From: Erysipelotrichaceae bacterium 66202529
Lineage (GTDB): Bacteria > Bacillota_I > Bacilli_A > Erysipelotrichales > Erysipelotrichaceae
Assembly: GCA_017161075.1 (NCBI GenBank)
Contig: CP046174.1
Span: 2,170,001-2,234,000, forward strand
DNA: 64,000 nucleotides
Direction of reading: 5' to 3'
Part shown: piece by piece, positions 35,012-43,788 of the stretch
Numbering within the stretch: the first letter of the stretch is position 1
Layout: the number at the start of each line of letters is the position of its first letter
Program-made: the position numbers and the translations under genes
The notes under the pieces: generated by a model
The model's database searches: none
What the model was told of the DNA's origin: nothing
Seen by the model: the letters and a program-made list of their open reading frames with translations, nothing else

Positions 35012-35266
35012 ATGAAAAAAATACCGATGCGTAAATGTGTGGCGACCAATGAAAGCCTTCCTAAAAAAGAACTGATCCGTATCGTTCGTACACCTGAGGG
35101 TACGGTGGAAATCGATGAAAGCGGAAAGCGCAACGGCCGTGGAGCCTATCTGAAACGCAGTGTGGAAGCCGTGGAGGTTGCGATGAAAAGAAAATCGCTC
35201 GTACGTTCTCTGGAATGCGAAATTCCCGATGAGGTCTATGAGAAGCTGAAGGAGATGTTCAGCTGA
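35012..35266 (+). CDS. rnpM: YlxR family protein, RNase P modulator RnpM
   Basis: 84 residues. MRKCVATNESLPKKELIRIVR and GKRNGRGAYLKRS are the two signature blocks of the YlxR family. B. subtilis YlxR (RnpM) binds RNase P RNA and tunes its activity. TGATG joins its stop to the ylxQ start, so translation is coupled. Confidence 0.92.
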   Translation: MKKIPMRKCVATNESLPKKELIRIVRTPEGTVEIDESGKRNGRGAYLKRSVEAVEVAMKRKSLVRSLECEIPDEVYEKLKEMFS

Positions 35267-35559
35267 TGAAGGATGCGGCAGGACTGCTGGGACTTGCGGC
35301 GCGTGCAAGAAAAACAGCCAGCGGGGAAACTGTCTACGTACAGCTGCGTGCCCGGCATGTTCATCTGCTTATACTGGCAGAGGACATCGGTGACAATGCA
35401 AAAAAGAAGCTGAGCGATAAATGCAATTTCTACAAGGTTCCCTGTGTTTACATGGACGGAGCCCTGATGAATATGGCGATCGGTGATCGCAACAGGAAAG
35501 CAATCGCAATTCTGGACAAGGGATTTGCAGAGAAGATTGCAGCTTGCTTGAAAGGCTAG
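35266..35559 (+). CDS. ylxQ: L7Ae family RNA-binding protein YlxQ
   Basis: 97 residues of L7Ae/L30e fold, with [15 protein letters not shown] near the N-terminus and [17 protein letters not shown]. YlxQ binds kink-turn RNA. Its exact task is unclear. It lies between ylxR and infB, as in Bacillus, and its stop overlaps the infB ribosome binding site. Confidence 0.92.
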   Translation: MKDAAGLLGLAARARKTASGETVYVQLRARHVHLLILAEDIGDNAKKKLSDKCNFYKVPCVYMDGALMNMAIGDRNRKAIAILDKGFAEKIAACLKG

Positions 35560-35567
35560 GTGATTAT

Positions 35568-37433
35568 ATGGCAAGACAACAGCATAGAAGAGGAAATAAC
35601 AATAATCGGAAGGGGAATAACAACAACCGATCAAGAAACAACAATTCCTTCACACCAAAGAAGGAGCGTGTGGAGGTAAAGGAAATCACATACAGCGGCC
35701 CGCTGAGTGTAGGGGATTTGGCAGAAAAGCTGAATCGTAATGCAAGTGAGATTATTAAGCTGCTGTTCATGATGGGAACAATGGTAACGATCAACTCCAC
35801 ACTGGATGATGAAACGATCGAGCTTGTCTGCATGGAGTGGAATGTGGATGTTCATAAGGAAATCATCATCGAAGAAAGTGATTTTGAGGAACAGCTGGAG
35901 GAAGAAGAGGACGAGGCGCTTCTGGAAAACCGTCCGCCGGTTGTTACAATCATGGGACACGTTGACCATGGTAAAACTACACTGCTGGATACCATCCGGA
36001 AAACCCATGTTACAGAAGGGGAATTCGGTGGTATTACCCAGCATATCGGTGCCTATCAGGTAAACGTCAAGGGCAAGAAGGTTACCTTCCTGGATACGCC
36101 GGGGCATGAAGCCTTTACCGCTATGCGTGCCCGGGGTGCCAAGGTTACAGACCTGGTTATTATCGTCGTAGCTGCCGATGACGGTGTTATGCCGCAGACG
36201 AAGGAAGCTGTTGACCATGCCAAGGCAGCCGGTGTGCCGGTTATCGTAGCCGTTAATAAAATTGATAAGGCCGGGGCAAACCGTGACCGCATCGTTTCGG
36301 AAATGAGTGAGCTTGGACTGATGCCTGAGGAATGGGGCGGTGATACGATTTATGCGGATATCTCTGCAAAATTAGGTACCGGTGTGAGTGATCTGCTGGA
36401 AACCATCCTTGTCGTATCCGAGGTTTATAACTTCCGTGCAAATCCAAACAAGCTGGCAACCGGAACAGTAATCGAGGCAAAGCTGGACAAGGGAAGAGGC
36501 CCGGTAACCACGCTGCTCGTACAGGGAGGAACCCTGCATACCGGAGATGCTCTCGTTGTTGGTACGGCATTTGGTAAGGTTCGTAAAATGACAGATGATC
36601 ACGGCCGTGAAATCAAAAAGGCACTGCCTTCCACACCTGTGGAAATTATCGGTCTGAACGATGTACCGATTGCCGGTGATATCTTCAAGGCTTTCGATAA
36701 TGAAAAGAAGGCACGTCAGATTGCGGAAACGCGTCTGAACAATAAAATTGCTTCCGAGCGCAATGCGACCGGAGCTGCGATGTCTCTGGATGATCTGGCA
36801 CGCCAGATTGAAGAGGGAGAAGTGCAGGAGGTTAACCTGATTATCAAGGCGGATGTTCAGGGTAGTGCGGAAGCAGTCCGTGCAAGCATGGAAAAAATTG
36901 ATGTACAGGGAGTACGTGTCAATGTCATCCGCTCCCAGGCAGGAGCCATCACAGAATCTGATATTCTGCTGGCAAGTGCATCTCATGCCGTGATTTACGG
37001 CTTCAACGTACGTCCAAATGCACTGGTACGTAAAAAAGCAGAAGAGGAAGGCATTGAAATCCGTCTGCATAACATTATTTATAAGGCATTGGAAGAAATG
37101 GAAAATGCCATGAAAGGTATGCTGGCCCCTGTATATGAGGAAGTCGTTATCGGACAGGCAGAAGTACGTCAGATCTACAAGGTTTCCAAGGTCGGAACGA
37201 TTGCCGGCTGTATGGTTACCGATGGCTGTCTGCGCAAGGAGTGCGGTGTCCGTCTGATCCGTGAAGGCGTGGTCGTTTACACTGGTAAGCTGGGCTCTTT
37301 AAAACGTTTCCAGAACGACGCCAAGGAAGTTGCCAGTGGATATGAGTGCGGTCTGACGATTGAAAACTTCAATGATATCAAGGTGGACGATGTGATCGAG
37401 GCGTATGAAGATCAGCAGGTTGAGCCAGAATAA
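35568..37433 (+). CDS. infB: Translation initiation factor IF-2
   Basis: 621 residues. A short basic, Asn/Arg-rich N-terminus ([16 protein letters not shown]) precedes the conserved IF2N domain. The G domain starts [19 protein letters not shown] (near residue 128), with DTPGHEAF, and NKIDKA. Domains II-IV follow to the fMet-tRNA-binding C2 domain. It positions initiator tRNA on the 30S subunit. ATG 35568 has AGGTGATT ahead; the upstream TTG at 35544 is inside ylxQ. Confidence 0.97.
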   Translation: MARQQHRRGNNNNRKGNNNNRSRNNNSFTPKKERVEVKEITYSGPLSVGDLAEKLNRNASEIIKLLFMMGTMVTINSTLDDETIELVCMEWNVDVHKEIIIEESDFEEQLEEEEDEALLENRPPVVTIMGHVDHGKTTLLDTIRKTHVTEGEFGGITQHIGAYQVNVKGKKVTFLDTPGHEAFTAMRARGAKVTDLVIIVVAADDGVMPQTKEAVDHAKAAGVPVIVAVNKIDKAGANRDRIVSEMSELGLMPEEWGGDTIYADISAKLGTGVSDLLETILVVSEVYNFRANPNKLATGTVIEAKLDKGRGPVTTLLVQGGTLHTGDALVVGTAFGKVRKMTDDHGREIKKALPSTPVEIIGLNDVPIAGDIFKAFDNEKKARQIAETRLNNKIASERNATGAAMSLDDLARQIEEGEVQEVNLIIKADVQGSAEAVRASMEKIDVQGVRVNVIRSQAGAITESDILLASASHAVIYGFNVRPNALVRKKAEEEGIEIRLHNIIYKALEEMENAMKGMLAPVYEEVVIGQAEVRQIYKVSKVGTIAGCMVTDGCLRKECGVRLIREGVVVYTGKLGSLKRFQNDAKEVASGYECGLTIENFNDIKVDDVIEAYEDQQVEPE

Positions 37434-37448
37434 GAATAAGGTGATAGC

Positions 37449-37787
37449 ATGACATTAAAGGCTGAAAAAATAGCAGGCATCATTCAGAAGGAAATCTCGG
37501 AGATTATCCAGTTTTCTCTGAAGGATCCAAAAATAGGATTCATCACGATTACCGATGTAACGGTGACGAATGATTTATCCATTGCCAAGATTTATGTTTC
37601 CTTCCTGGGGCAGAAGCCTAGAGAGGAAGCCGGAATGAAGGCACTGGAACGCAGTAAGGGATATCTGCGCAGCGAGCTTGCCAAGCGGATGACAATCCGC
37701 AAGGTACCGGAGCTAATATTCAAGCTGGATGATTCCCTGGAACGCGGTAATAAAATTGAACGCATTATAAGCGAAATCAATAAGTAA
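37449..37787 (+). CDS. rbfA: Ribosome-binding factor A
   Basis: 112 residues. KH-type fold with IQKEISEIIQFSLKDPKIGF, VTVTNDLSIAKIYVS and LRSELAKRMTIRKVPELIFKLD, as in all RbfA. It matures the 5' end of 16S rRNA and acts in cold adaptation. ATG follows AAGGTGATAGC. Last gene of the operon, closed by a terminator. Confidence 0.95.
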   Translation: MTLKAEKIAGIIQKEISEIIQFSLKDPKIGFITITDVTVTNDLSIAKIYVSFLGQKPREEAGMKALERSKGYLRSELAKRMTIRKVPELIFKLDDSLERGNKIERIISEINK

Positions 37788-37794
37788 GACAAGG

Positions 37795-37833
37795 AAAAGA
37801 AGCCACAGGCATAAAGCTGAGGGCTTCTTTTTC
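37795..37833 (+). terminator. Intrinsic terminator after rbfA
   Basis: Stem AAAAGAAGCC with GGCTTCTTTT around an 16-base loop; the T run TCTTTTTCAT closes it. Confidence 0.75.
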
Positions 37834-37892
37834 ATATACATTGAGGTATATGCACACAAAAGAAAGCTGTTCACATGTGCCTGCTTTCACAG

Positions 37893-37957
37893 TATGAAAA
37901 AAAACAGAGCTTTCTAAATCCATCGTTTAGAGCAAGGGATTTGGAGGTCTCTGTTTT
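37893..37957 (-). terminator. Long-stem terminator for minus-strand transcription
   Basis: A 21-base arm (37901-37921) pairs with 37937-37957 with one mismatch and three wobble pairs. On the minus strand the hairpin is followed by eight T residues. It would end the two-component operon transcript, about 400 bases beyond its last stop codon. Confidence 0.75.
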
Positions 37958-38362
37958 CGTCATACCTGAGCGTGAAGGAAAGCCTTGTGAAGCTACTTAT
38001 CCATGTGAAGCCCGTTGCTTGTCCATTTCTTTTATATTACAGATGGTCATGATTTCTTAGCTATTTTTATTGACAGCCGCTAAATACGGCGTCTTATTTC
38101 ATGCCTTTCAGACACTATGCATACTTTGAAACAAACGGCTATTGTACAGCTGCGTGTATACTTCTGAATGCCTTTGCATGATAAATAGCAGATAATGAGT
38201 ACGAGCATGACATTCACAATTTCTGTATTTAACAATTATTTATTTGCCTACGACACAGTACCAGATAACACAATCTGGTATACAGCCTTAACTGCTCCTA
38301 TTTGCGCTGTTCCAATCCTGGAAGAGTACAGAATAACCTGCCTGTTTGTGTATATGGCTTCG
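37958..38362. other. Intergenic stretch downstream of the response regulator
   Basis: No convincing gene. A short hairpin (38072-38093, GAC-A-GCCG with CGGC-GTC and TTATTT behind it) is visible. Two 61-codon open frames on the plus strand lack ribosome binding sites and protein-like composition. It may be a long 3' untranslated region of the minus-strand operon. Confidence 0.45.
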
Positions 38363-38992
38363 TTAACTTTTTTGATTTAAGTTTTGATAATAAAAGATAG
38401 CCAGCTGGGTACGATCTCGCAGCTGCAGCTTTTCCAGCAGACTGCTAAGGTAATTGCGGACGGTACCTTCACTGAGAAACAGCGTTTGTGCCAGCTCTTT
38501 GTTGTTTAAGCCCTTTGCGACAAGCTGAATGAAATGCAGCTCGCGTTCATTCAAATCATAGCATCCTGTTTCATCCGCTACCCCCTGCTTTAGTAAATCG
38601 GGAAGCTTTGCGATGATTTCCGTATTAAATACATTTTGCCCCATGTATACAGCCTCGAGAGCAGGGATGATGGAATCGAAGTTCTGCTTTAATATATAGC
38701 CCTTTACACCGAGCTTCAGTGCACGTATGATGTATTCATCATCGGAAAAGGTTGTCAGAAACAGAATGCGGGCATCCGGATAGCTGTTAAGAATTTCCTC
38801 ACTGGCATCCACACCGTTCATTCCCTCCATGCGGATATCCATCAGGAGAACATCCGGCTTCGTTTCTTTATAAAGCGCAACAGCCTCCTGTCCGTTACAG
38901 CCGATCCCGGCAATGGTCTGCCCCTGTGCTTCCAATATTGTTTTCAAAGAGCTGCATACAAGTCTGTCATCATCTACGATCAATATTCTCAT
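38363..38992 (-). CDS. NarL/LuxR-type response regulator (LnrK-like)
   Basis: 209 residues. Receiver domain: MRILIVDDDRL acid patch, phospho-acceptor D52 in VLLMDIRMEG, and LTTFSDDEYI. The C-terminal GerE helix-turn-helix reads LNERELHFIQLVAKGLNNKE and LFLSEGTVRNYLSSLLEKL. Its start lies 23 bases inside the histidine kinase gene, so the pair is translationally linked. The divergent ABC exporter is the obvious target. Architecture and context match LnrK (YfiK) of B. subtilis. Confidence 0.93.
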   Translation of the reverse strand: MRILIVDDDRLVCSSLKTILEAQGQTIAGIGCNGQEAVALYKETKPDVLLMDIRMEGMNGVDASEEILNSYPDARILFLTTFSDDEYIIRALKLGVKGYILKQNFDSIIPALEAVYMGQNVFNTEIIAKLPDLLKQGVADETGCYDLNERELHFIQLVAKGLNNKELAQTLFLSEGTVRNYLSSLLEKLQLRDRTQLAIFYYQNLNQKS

Positions 38993-40067
38993 GCTTTATG
39001 TCCTCCTTTGGAAGGGTGATGTAAATTTGAAACCCCTGTGTCTGTGTTATATTCAAATATCCATGCATATCCTCTACACGCTCCCGCATATTGTTTAGCC
39101 CAATGCCCTTCGCAGACAAGGGGATACTGCTTTGCCTTGTACCATTATCTGCAAGTATCAGCTGGTAAAAGGCCGGCTGTTCCCTCAGGGTGATCGCATA
39201 CAGTGTCGCATTGGAATGCTTCATTGTATTGTTCATACTTTCTTTCACAATGGCTAAAATGTGATAGATTGTCTGCTGTGTCAAAGGATGCAGCACATCG
39301 TATTCCAGGGTGGCCTTACAGAAGGTATATTCCTTTAACAGCCGTTCCAGTGTCAGATGCAGGTCAACCGCATCATCATGCAAATCATGGACGCTGTTGC
39401 GGACATTATCCATTCCCTGAGAAAGGGTATCTCTGAGATTTTGCAGTGGCTCCTTCAGCATTTCATCCTTCTGAATCGCCTGTATGGCTCCGATCTGCAG
39501 CAGAGAGCTGCTCAGCAAATGTCCGACATGATCGTGAATTTCTCTGGCAATGCGGTTTCGCTCATCCAGAATTGCGATGCGGATTTCCTGTTCCTGCTGG
39601 ATCAGTAGATTTCTGTTTTTATTAGATAGCATATCCGCAAGCTCCTTGGTGGTATCCCGCTGCCGGATGAAGGACAGCTTTATTTCCTCATTGTCCTCCC
39701 ATTGCTGGCGAAGCAGTACGGCAAACAAAGAGAATACGGCAGTGATGCTGCAAAGAAACAGAGTCTCCATTCGCAGATGAAACAGCAGCGGAAGAAAAAA
39801 CAGGAGACCTTTTATAGAAAAATGCTGCCGGCTGACACAATAGAGCAGCAGCGGCAAATAGCATAAAAAGCTCTGCTGCATAGCAGCCAATACACCAAAC
39901 AGCACATAGACATACAGCATATAGCTGTGCCGCATGAACAGATAGGAGAGGGATGCCAAGATGATAGCTGCCAGAAGTGCCAGCAGCCGGTACAGCTGGA
40001 TGTCATAAAAAAAGCTGAAGGAACAGCCGATGCATAGAAATAACAGATAATTAACAAGCTGCTTCAT
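38970..40067 (-). CDS. HisKA_3 sensor histidine kinase (LnrJ-like)
   Basis: 365 residues. Four to six hydrophobic helices fill residues 1-125 with almost no extracellular loop, so it likely senses a signal within the membrane. DERNRIAREIHDHVGHLL carries the phospho-His (H178); the HATPase part has NNTMKHSNATLY and GIGLNNMRERV. ATG at 40067 follows AAAGGAGGAGA. It is transcribed away from the ABC genes. Intramembrane sensing plus a linked ABC-2 exporter is the layout of lipid-directed antibiotic sensors such as LnrJ. Confidence 0.9.
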   Translation of the reverse strand: MKQLVNYLLFLCIGCSFSFFYDIQLYRLLALLAAIILASLSYLFMRHSYMLYVYVLFGVLAAMQQSFLCYLPLLLYCVSRQHFSIKGLLFFLPLLFHLRMETLFLCSITAVFSLFAVLLRQQWEDNEEIKLSFIRQRDTTKELADMLSNKNRNLLIQQEQEIRIAILDERNRIAREIHDHVGHLLSSSLLQIGAIQAIQKDEMLKEPLQNLRDTLSQGMDNVRNSVHDLHDDAVDLHLTLERLLKEYTFCKATLEYDVLHPLTQQTIYHILAIVKESMNNTMKHSNATLYAITLREQPAFYQLILADNGTRQSSIPLSAKGIGLNNMRERVEDMHGYLNITQTQGFQIYITLPKEDIKHENIDRR

Positions 40068-40123
40068 GGCCTCTCCTCCTTTTTCCATTCTTATTTTACC
40101 ATTGTTTTCGGTTTGTTACAATT

Positions 40124-40163
40124 TGTCATGTGCGAATATGACATCTGTCACATCGGATTGTGA
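40124..40163. promoter_or_regulatory. Two inverted repeats between the TCS and ABC operons
   Basis: Repeat 1: TGTCAT-8-ATGACA (40124-40143). Repeat 2: TCACA-6-TGTGA (40148-40163). A perfect -10 TATAAT for the ABC operon is at 40197-40202 with a poor -35 (TACCGC), the pattern of an activator-dependent promoter. They are candidate sites for the NarL-type regulator. Confidence 0.5.
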
Positions 40164-40229
40164 ACATATACACTACCGCGGACAGCTTGCTTCTTCTATA
40201 ATAAAGGTAACAAAAGAGGAGGTATCATC

Positions 40230-41162
40230 ATGATTATTGAGGTAAACAATCTGGTGAAGAGATACAAGGAGCTGATTGCACTGGATCATTTTCAACTGGA
40301 GGTTGAGCAGGGAGAAATTCTTGGTCTGTTAGGGCCAAACGGAAGCGGTAAGACAACGGCAATCAACTGTATACTCTCGCTGCTGAAATATGATAAGGGA
40401 GAAATCCGTATATTTGGAAAGCAAATGAAGGCGGATAGCTATGACCTGAAGCAGCAGATCGGTGTAGTGCCGCAAAATGTCGCGGTATTTCATGAATTGA
40501 GCGTTGAGGATAACATCGATTATTTCTGCGGTCTGTATGTATCGGATAAAGCAAAACGCAAAACGCTGGTAGAGGAGGCAATCCGTTTTGTTTCTCTGGA
40601 GGATTTTCGTAAGTTTCGTCCCGGCAAGCTGAGCGGCGGTCTGCTGAGACGGTTAAATATCGCCTGTGGGATTGCCCATCAGCCAAAGCTGATTTTTATG
40701 GATGAGCCGACGGTGGCGGTCGATCCGCAAAGCCGTAATGCAATTCTGGAGGGAATCCGCCGATTAAATGCACAGGGGGCAACCATCGTGTATACGTCGC
40801 ATTATATGGAGGAGGTAGAGGAAATCTGCAGCCGTATCATAATCCTTGATAAAGGTAAGACCATTGCGGCAGGCTCCAAGGAGGAGCTGAAGGCCGGCAT
40901 TATGATGAAGGAAAAAATCGAGGTTGAACAGGTACATCTGCAGGAGGCGCAGGTAAAGGATATTCAGGATATTGCCAATGTGTTTGCTGTTCAGTATAAC
41001 GCCAATGTCCTGCAGGTCAAATTCACAGAGGGAAAACGAAATCTTGCGAATCTGCTGGATTACTTTACTGAGGAGAACATCACCTATGGTAAGGTGTATT
41101 CCCAACAGCCGACATTGAATGACGTATTCCTGGAAATCACAGGCAAGCAGCTACGGGATTAA
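40230..41162 (+). CDS. ABC transporter ATP-binding protein (LnrL-like)
   Basis: 310 residues, one nucleotide-binding domain plus a C-terminal extension. Walker A GPNGSGKTT (near residue 39), Q-loop VPQNVAVFHEL, signature LSGGLLRRLNIACG, Walker B LIFMDEPTVAVDPQ and switch TSHYME. The signature shows LSGGL rather than LSGGQ. The last 100 residues (DUF4162-like) are typical of drug and lipopeptide exporters of this class. LnrL of B. subtilis is about the same length. ATG follows GAGGAGG. First gene of a three-gene exporter operon. Confidence 0.92.
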   Translation: MIIEVNNLVKRYKELIALDHFQLEVEQGEILGLLGPNGSGKTTAINCILSLLKYDKGEIRIFGKQMKADSYDLKQQIGVVPQNVAVFHELSVEDNIDYFCGLYVSDKAKRKTLVEEAIRFVSLEDFRKFRPGKLSGGLLRRLNIACGIAHQPKLIFMDEPTVAVDPQSRNAILEGIRRLNAQGATIVYTSHYMEEVEEICSRIIILDKGKTIAAGSKEELKAGIMMKEKIEVEQVHLQEAQVKDIQDIANVFAVQYNANVLQVKFTEGKRNLANLLDYFTEENITYGKVYSQQPTLNDVFLEITGKQLRD

Positions 41163-41175
41163 AGGAGGAATGAAT

Positions 41176-42303
41176 ATGCTGCATTTATTAAAATACAGGT
41201 TCCGCCTGATGCTGCGAAACAAGGTGCTCCTGTTCTGGACGCTCTTGTTCCCCATGCTGCTGACAACCTTCTTTGGAATGGTGCTGAAGGATGCCTATAC
41301 TGTCGATACCTTTCAGACTGTACCGATTGCGGTTGTGGAGCAGGGGAATCTGCGTGATGTAAAAAGTGTTTTAAAGGAAGTAAAGCAAAAGGATACGCCT
41401 TTGTTCGATGTCAGCTATACAACAGAAAAGCAGGCAAAGCAGCTGTTGAAGGATAATAAGGTAAGCGCAGTTGTGAGTATGCAGGATCCGATTCAGATTA
41501 CAATCAATCAAAACGGGTTAAATCAGACGATTACCAAAACCTTCTTTGATGAATACGCACAAAAGACCAGTCTGATTGAGGAAGCGATGAAGCTGCATCC
41601 GGATGGCTCTGCCCTAAAGACACTGTTTCCACAGACGGCTTCCCACGTGGAGGATGCAGAGGTGGATCATACGGATATTTCGGCCGTATTCTTCTATACC
41701 GTGCTTGCGATGAATGCGATGTTTGGGGGCTACTGGGCAATCAATTCCATGTATGAGCTGCAGGCGAACCAAAGCGAGCGTGCGGCAAGAGTCTCTGTTT
41801 CACCAATGCATAAGGGAAAGGCTCTGCTTGCGGATTTCCTGATTGATATCGGTATGCAGCTGCTGTTTCTGATGATACAATTCTCATATATGTATTTCAT
41901 ACTGGATGTATCCTTCGGTGCACAGCTTGGCTATGTTTTCCTCATGATGGTCATGGGGGCATTCGCCGGAAATGCCTTTGGAATCCTGCTTGGCAGTATC
42001 AGCTCCAAAATACCGCCGGATGGAAAGACAGGAATCATGACAGCAGTTACCCTGATCTGCAGTGCACTGGCTGGCATGATGATGGTTCAAATGAAATACT
42101 ATGTACAGGAATATGCGCCTGTTCTGGCCTATATCAATCCTGTGAATATGATAACTGACGGCTTGTATTCTCTGTATTATTACGGTATCGGTGAGCGCTA
42201 TTATCTCAATCTTGCACTGCTTGCGGCATTTACAATAATCTGTTACCTAATCAGCTTCCGCGCATTGAGCAGAAAAAGCTATGACAGTCTGGGGGTGCGT
42301 TAA
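41176..42303 (+). CDS. ABC-2 type permease (LnrM-like)
   Basis: 375 residues. TM1 (NKVLLFWTLLFPMLLTTFFG) at the N-terminus, a large extracytoplasmic domain (about 40-180), then five helices near the C-terminus. This is the ABC-2/YhgE-like export permease layout. ATG 41176 is seven bases from AAAGGAGG; ATG 41170 is too close. It is followed directly, without a gap, by a second permease of the same type, so the exporter is probably a heterodimer. Confidence 0.88.
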   Translation: MLHLLKYRFRLMLRNKVLLFWTLLFPMLLTTFFGMVLKDAYTVDTFQTVPIAVVEQGNLRDVKSVLKEVKQKDTPLFDVSYTTEKQAKQLLKDNKVSAVVSMQDPIQITINQNGLNQTITKTFFDEYAQKTSLIEEAMKLHPDGSALKTLFPQTASHVEDAEVDHTDISAVFFYTVLAMNAMFGGYWAINSMYELQANQSERAARVSVSPMHKGKALLADFLIDIGMQLLFLMIQFSYMYFILDVSFGAQLGYVFLMMVMGAFAGNAFGILLGSISSKIPPDGKTGIMTAVTLICSALAGMMMVQMKYYVQEYAPVLAYINPVNMITDGLYSLYYYGIGERYYLNLALLAAFTIICYLISFRALSRKSYDSLGVR

Positions 42304-43506
42304 ATGAGCGTATTTAAGGTATATTATAAAATCATGAAGTCTCACTGGCTCACGCTGGCAATCTATCTTTCCATATTCTTTACCATATTTATTGCCTTTG
42401 GAGTTGCCGCAACACAGCGCAGTGATATCAAAATGTATGAGGGCGCAAAGCCCAGTATCGCTTTCGTGGATAAAGACCACAGTGAGCTTAGTGCATATTT
42501 GAAATCCTATCTCAATACCCAGACGAACATCAAGCACGATGATGTAGCCTATAGCGAGGCACAGGATGCCTTGTTCTATGGGGATATATCTGCGATTATT
42601 ACAATACCGAAGGGCTTTGCACAGGACTACGCATCGGATAAAGCAGCGATAACGATGCAGCAGCGGCCGGATGATATGAACGGTGTTCTGCTTCAGCAGA
42701 TGATTGATAAGTATCTGGATACAATGCATTCCTATGCAGCACTGTATCCAAAGGAATCGGTGGCAGACCTGCATGCGATGGTACAAAAAAATCTGGATAC
42801 AGTCGCCGAGGTAACGATGTCGGATTCCAAGGAAATCGCAACCTCCACCATGCTGCGTGGCTCCTACTTTAATTATGCGTCTTATATTATGCTTGTTGTC
42901 AGCATTCTCCTCATTGGCTTGACGATGCATTCCATTTTCAATCAGGAAATCATGAAGCGCAATCTGGTGGCACCTGTTTCTCAGAACCGTATGAATTTGA
43001 AGCTTGTATTCTGTAACCTGTCTGTTGGTATCGCCTTATGGGGCGTCATGATGCTGATGATTCTGGGAGCTGCACGGGAGTCCATGCTGTCCATAGGTGG
43101 AGTACTGGAAATGATAAACGCATTTGTCTTTATGCTGATGTGTGTTGCCATGTCCTTTATGTTCTGTGTGATTTCTACGAAAAGCAGACATCCAGATGAC
43201 ATGCTGAATGGAATCAGCAACATTGTCGGTCTTGGCTCCAGCTTCCTATGCGGTGCCTTTGTTCCTCTGGATATGATTGGAGAAAATATTCTTGTGATAT
43301 CCAGATTTCTGCCTAGCTACTGGTATGTAAAGCTGAACGATGCACTGACTTCAGCAGTCCATGTCACAGATTCTTTGTTTAAGGAGGCCCTGATGACCTA
43401 TGGCATCCTTCTGCTGTATGCTGCCGCCTTCCTGTGCATTGCGCTTGTCATAATGAAAAGCCGCCGCACACAGGATGTGCTGGAGGATACAAGTATACAA
43501 CAATAA
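42304..43506 (+). CDS. ABC-2 type permease (LnrN-like)
   Basis: 400 residues with the same plan: N-terminal helix (LAIYLSIFFTIFIAFGVA), long outside domain, then a group of helices including IMLVVSILLIGLTMHSIF and LMMLMILGA-like stretches. The SRRTQDVLED C-terminus is cytoplasmic. The start codon touches the stop of the first permease, so the two are coupled. Together with the ATPase it forms a probable lipid-active compound exporter; the substrate is inferred only from resemblance to LnrLMN. Confidence 0.88.
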   Translation: MSVFKVYYKIMKSHWLTLAIYLSIFFTIFIAFGVAATQRSDIKMYEGAKPSIAFVDKDHSELSAYLKSYLNTQTNIKHDDVAYSEAQDALFYGDISAIITIPKGFAQDYASDKAAITMQQRPDDMNGVLLQQMIDKYLDTMHSYAALYPKESVADLHAMVQKNLDTVAEVTMSDSKEIATSTMLRGSYFNYASYIMLVVSILLIGLTMHSIFNQEIMKRNLVAPVSQNRMNLKLVFCNLSVGIALWGVMMLMILGAARESMLSIGGVLEMINAFVFMLMCVAMSFMFCVISTKSRHPDDMLNGISNIVGLGSSFLCGAFVPLDMIGENILVISRFLPSYWYVKLNDALTSAVHVTDSLFKEALMTYGILLLYAAAFLCIALVIMKSRRTQDVLEDTSIQQ

Positions 43507-43662
43507 AAAAAGAGAAGACAGCGAATCTTCCTAACCCTAGAGTACAAATAGAAATAATAAAAAGGAACAGTGAAATTCTTATTAGAATGAAGGAGCTTAA
43601 GTACCAGGGAAAAGAGTTTGATAGTAACGAGAAAAATGAAATATGAGTAAACAAAAGGGAGT

Positions 43663-43700
43663 GGAAAGGTGTGTTATGCCAATCAGCTCCCTTTTATAAT
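43663..43700 (+). terminator. Terminator between the ABC operon and the P-type ATPase gene
   Basis: 9-bp stem AAAAGGGAG (43663-43671) with its complement (43687-43695), long loop, then TATAATTT. It may act in both directions for the convergent genes. Confidence 0.55.
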
Positions 43701-43788
43701 TTAGGAATTTCATTTCTACTTTCTATATTTACAAACGCATTGATTTTCCATAAGCATCCAATCATGCAGTACCTTTTTTTTGCGTTAA

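Noticed and set aside
37875..38380. Two 61-codon plus-strand frames between rbfA and the response regulator
   Set aside because: One runs through the long terminator stem, neither has a ribosome binding site, and neither resembles a protein.
43434..43646. 70-codon frame at the end of the second permease
   Set aside because: It begins inside the permease in another frame; the portion past the stop is AT-rich noise.
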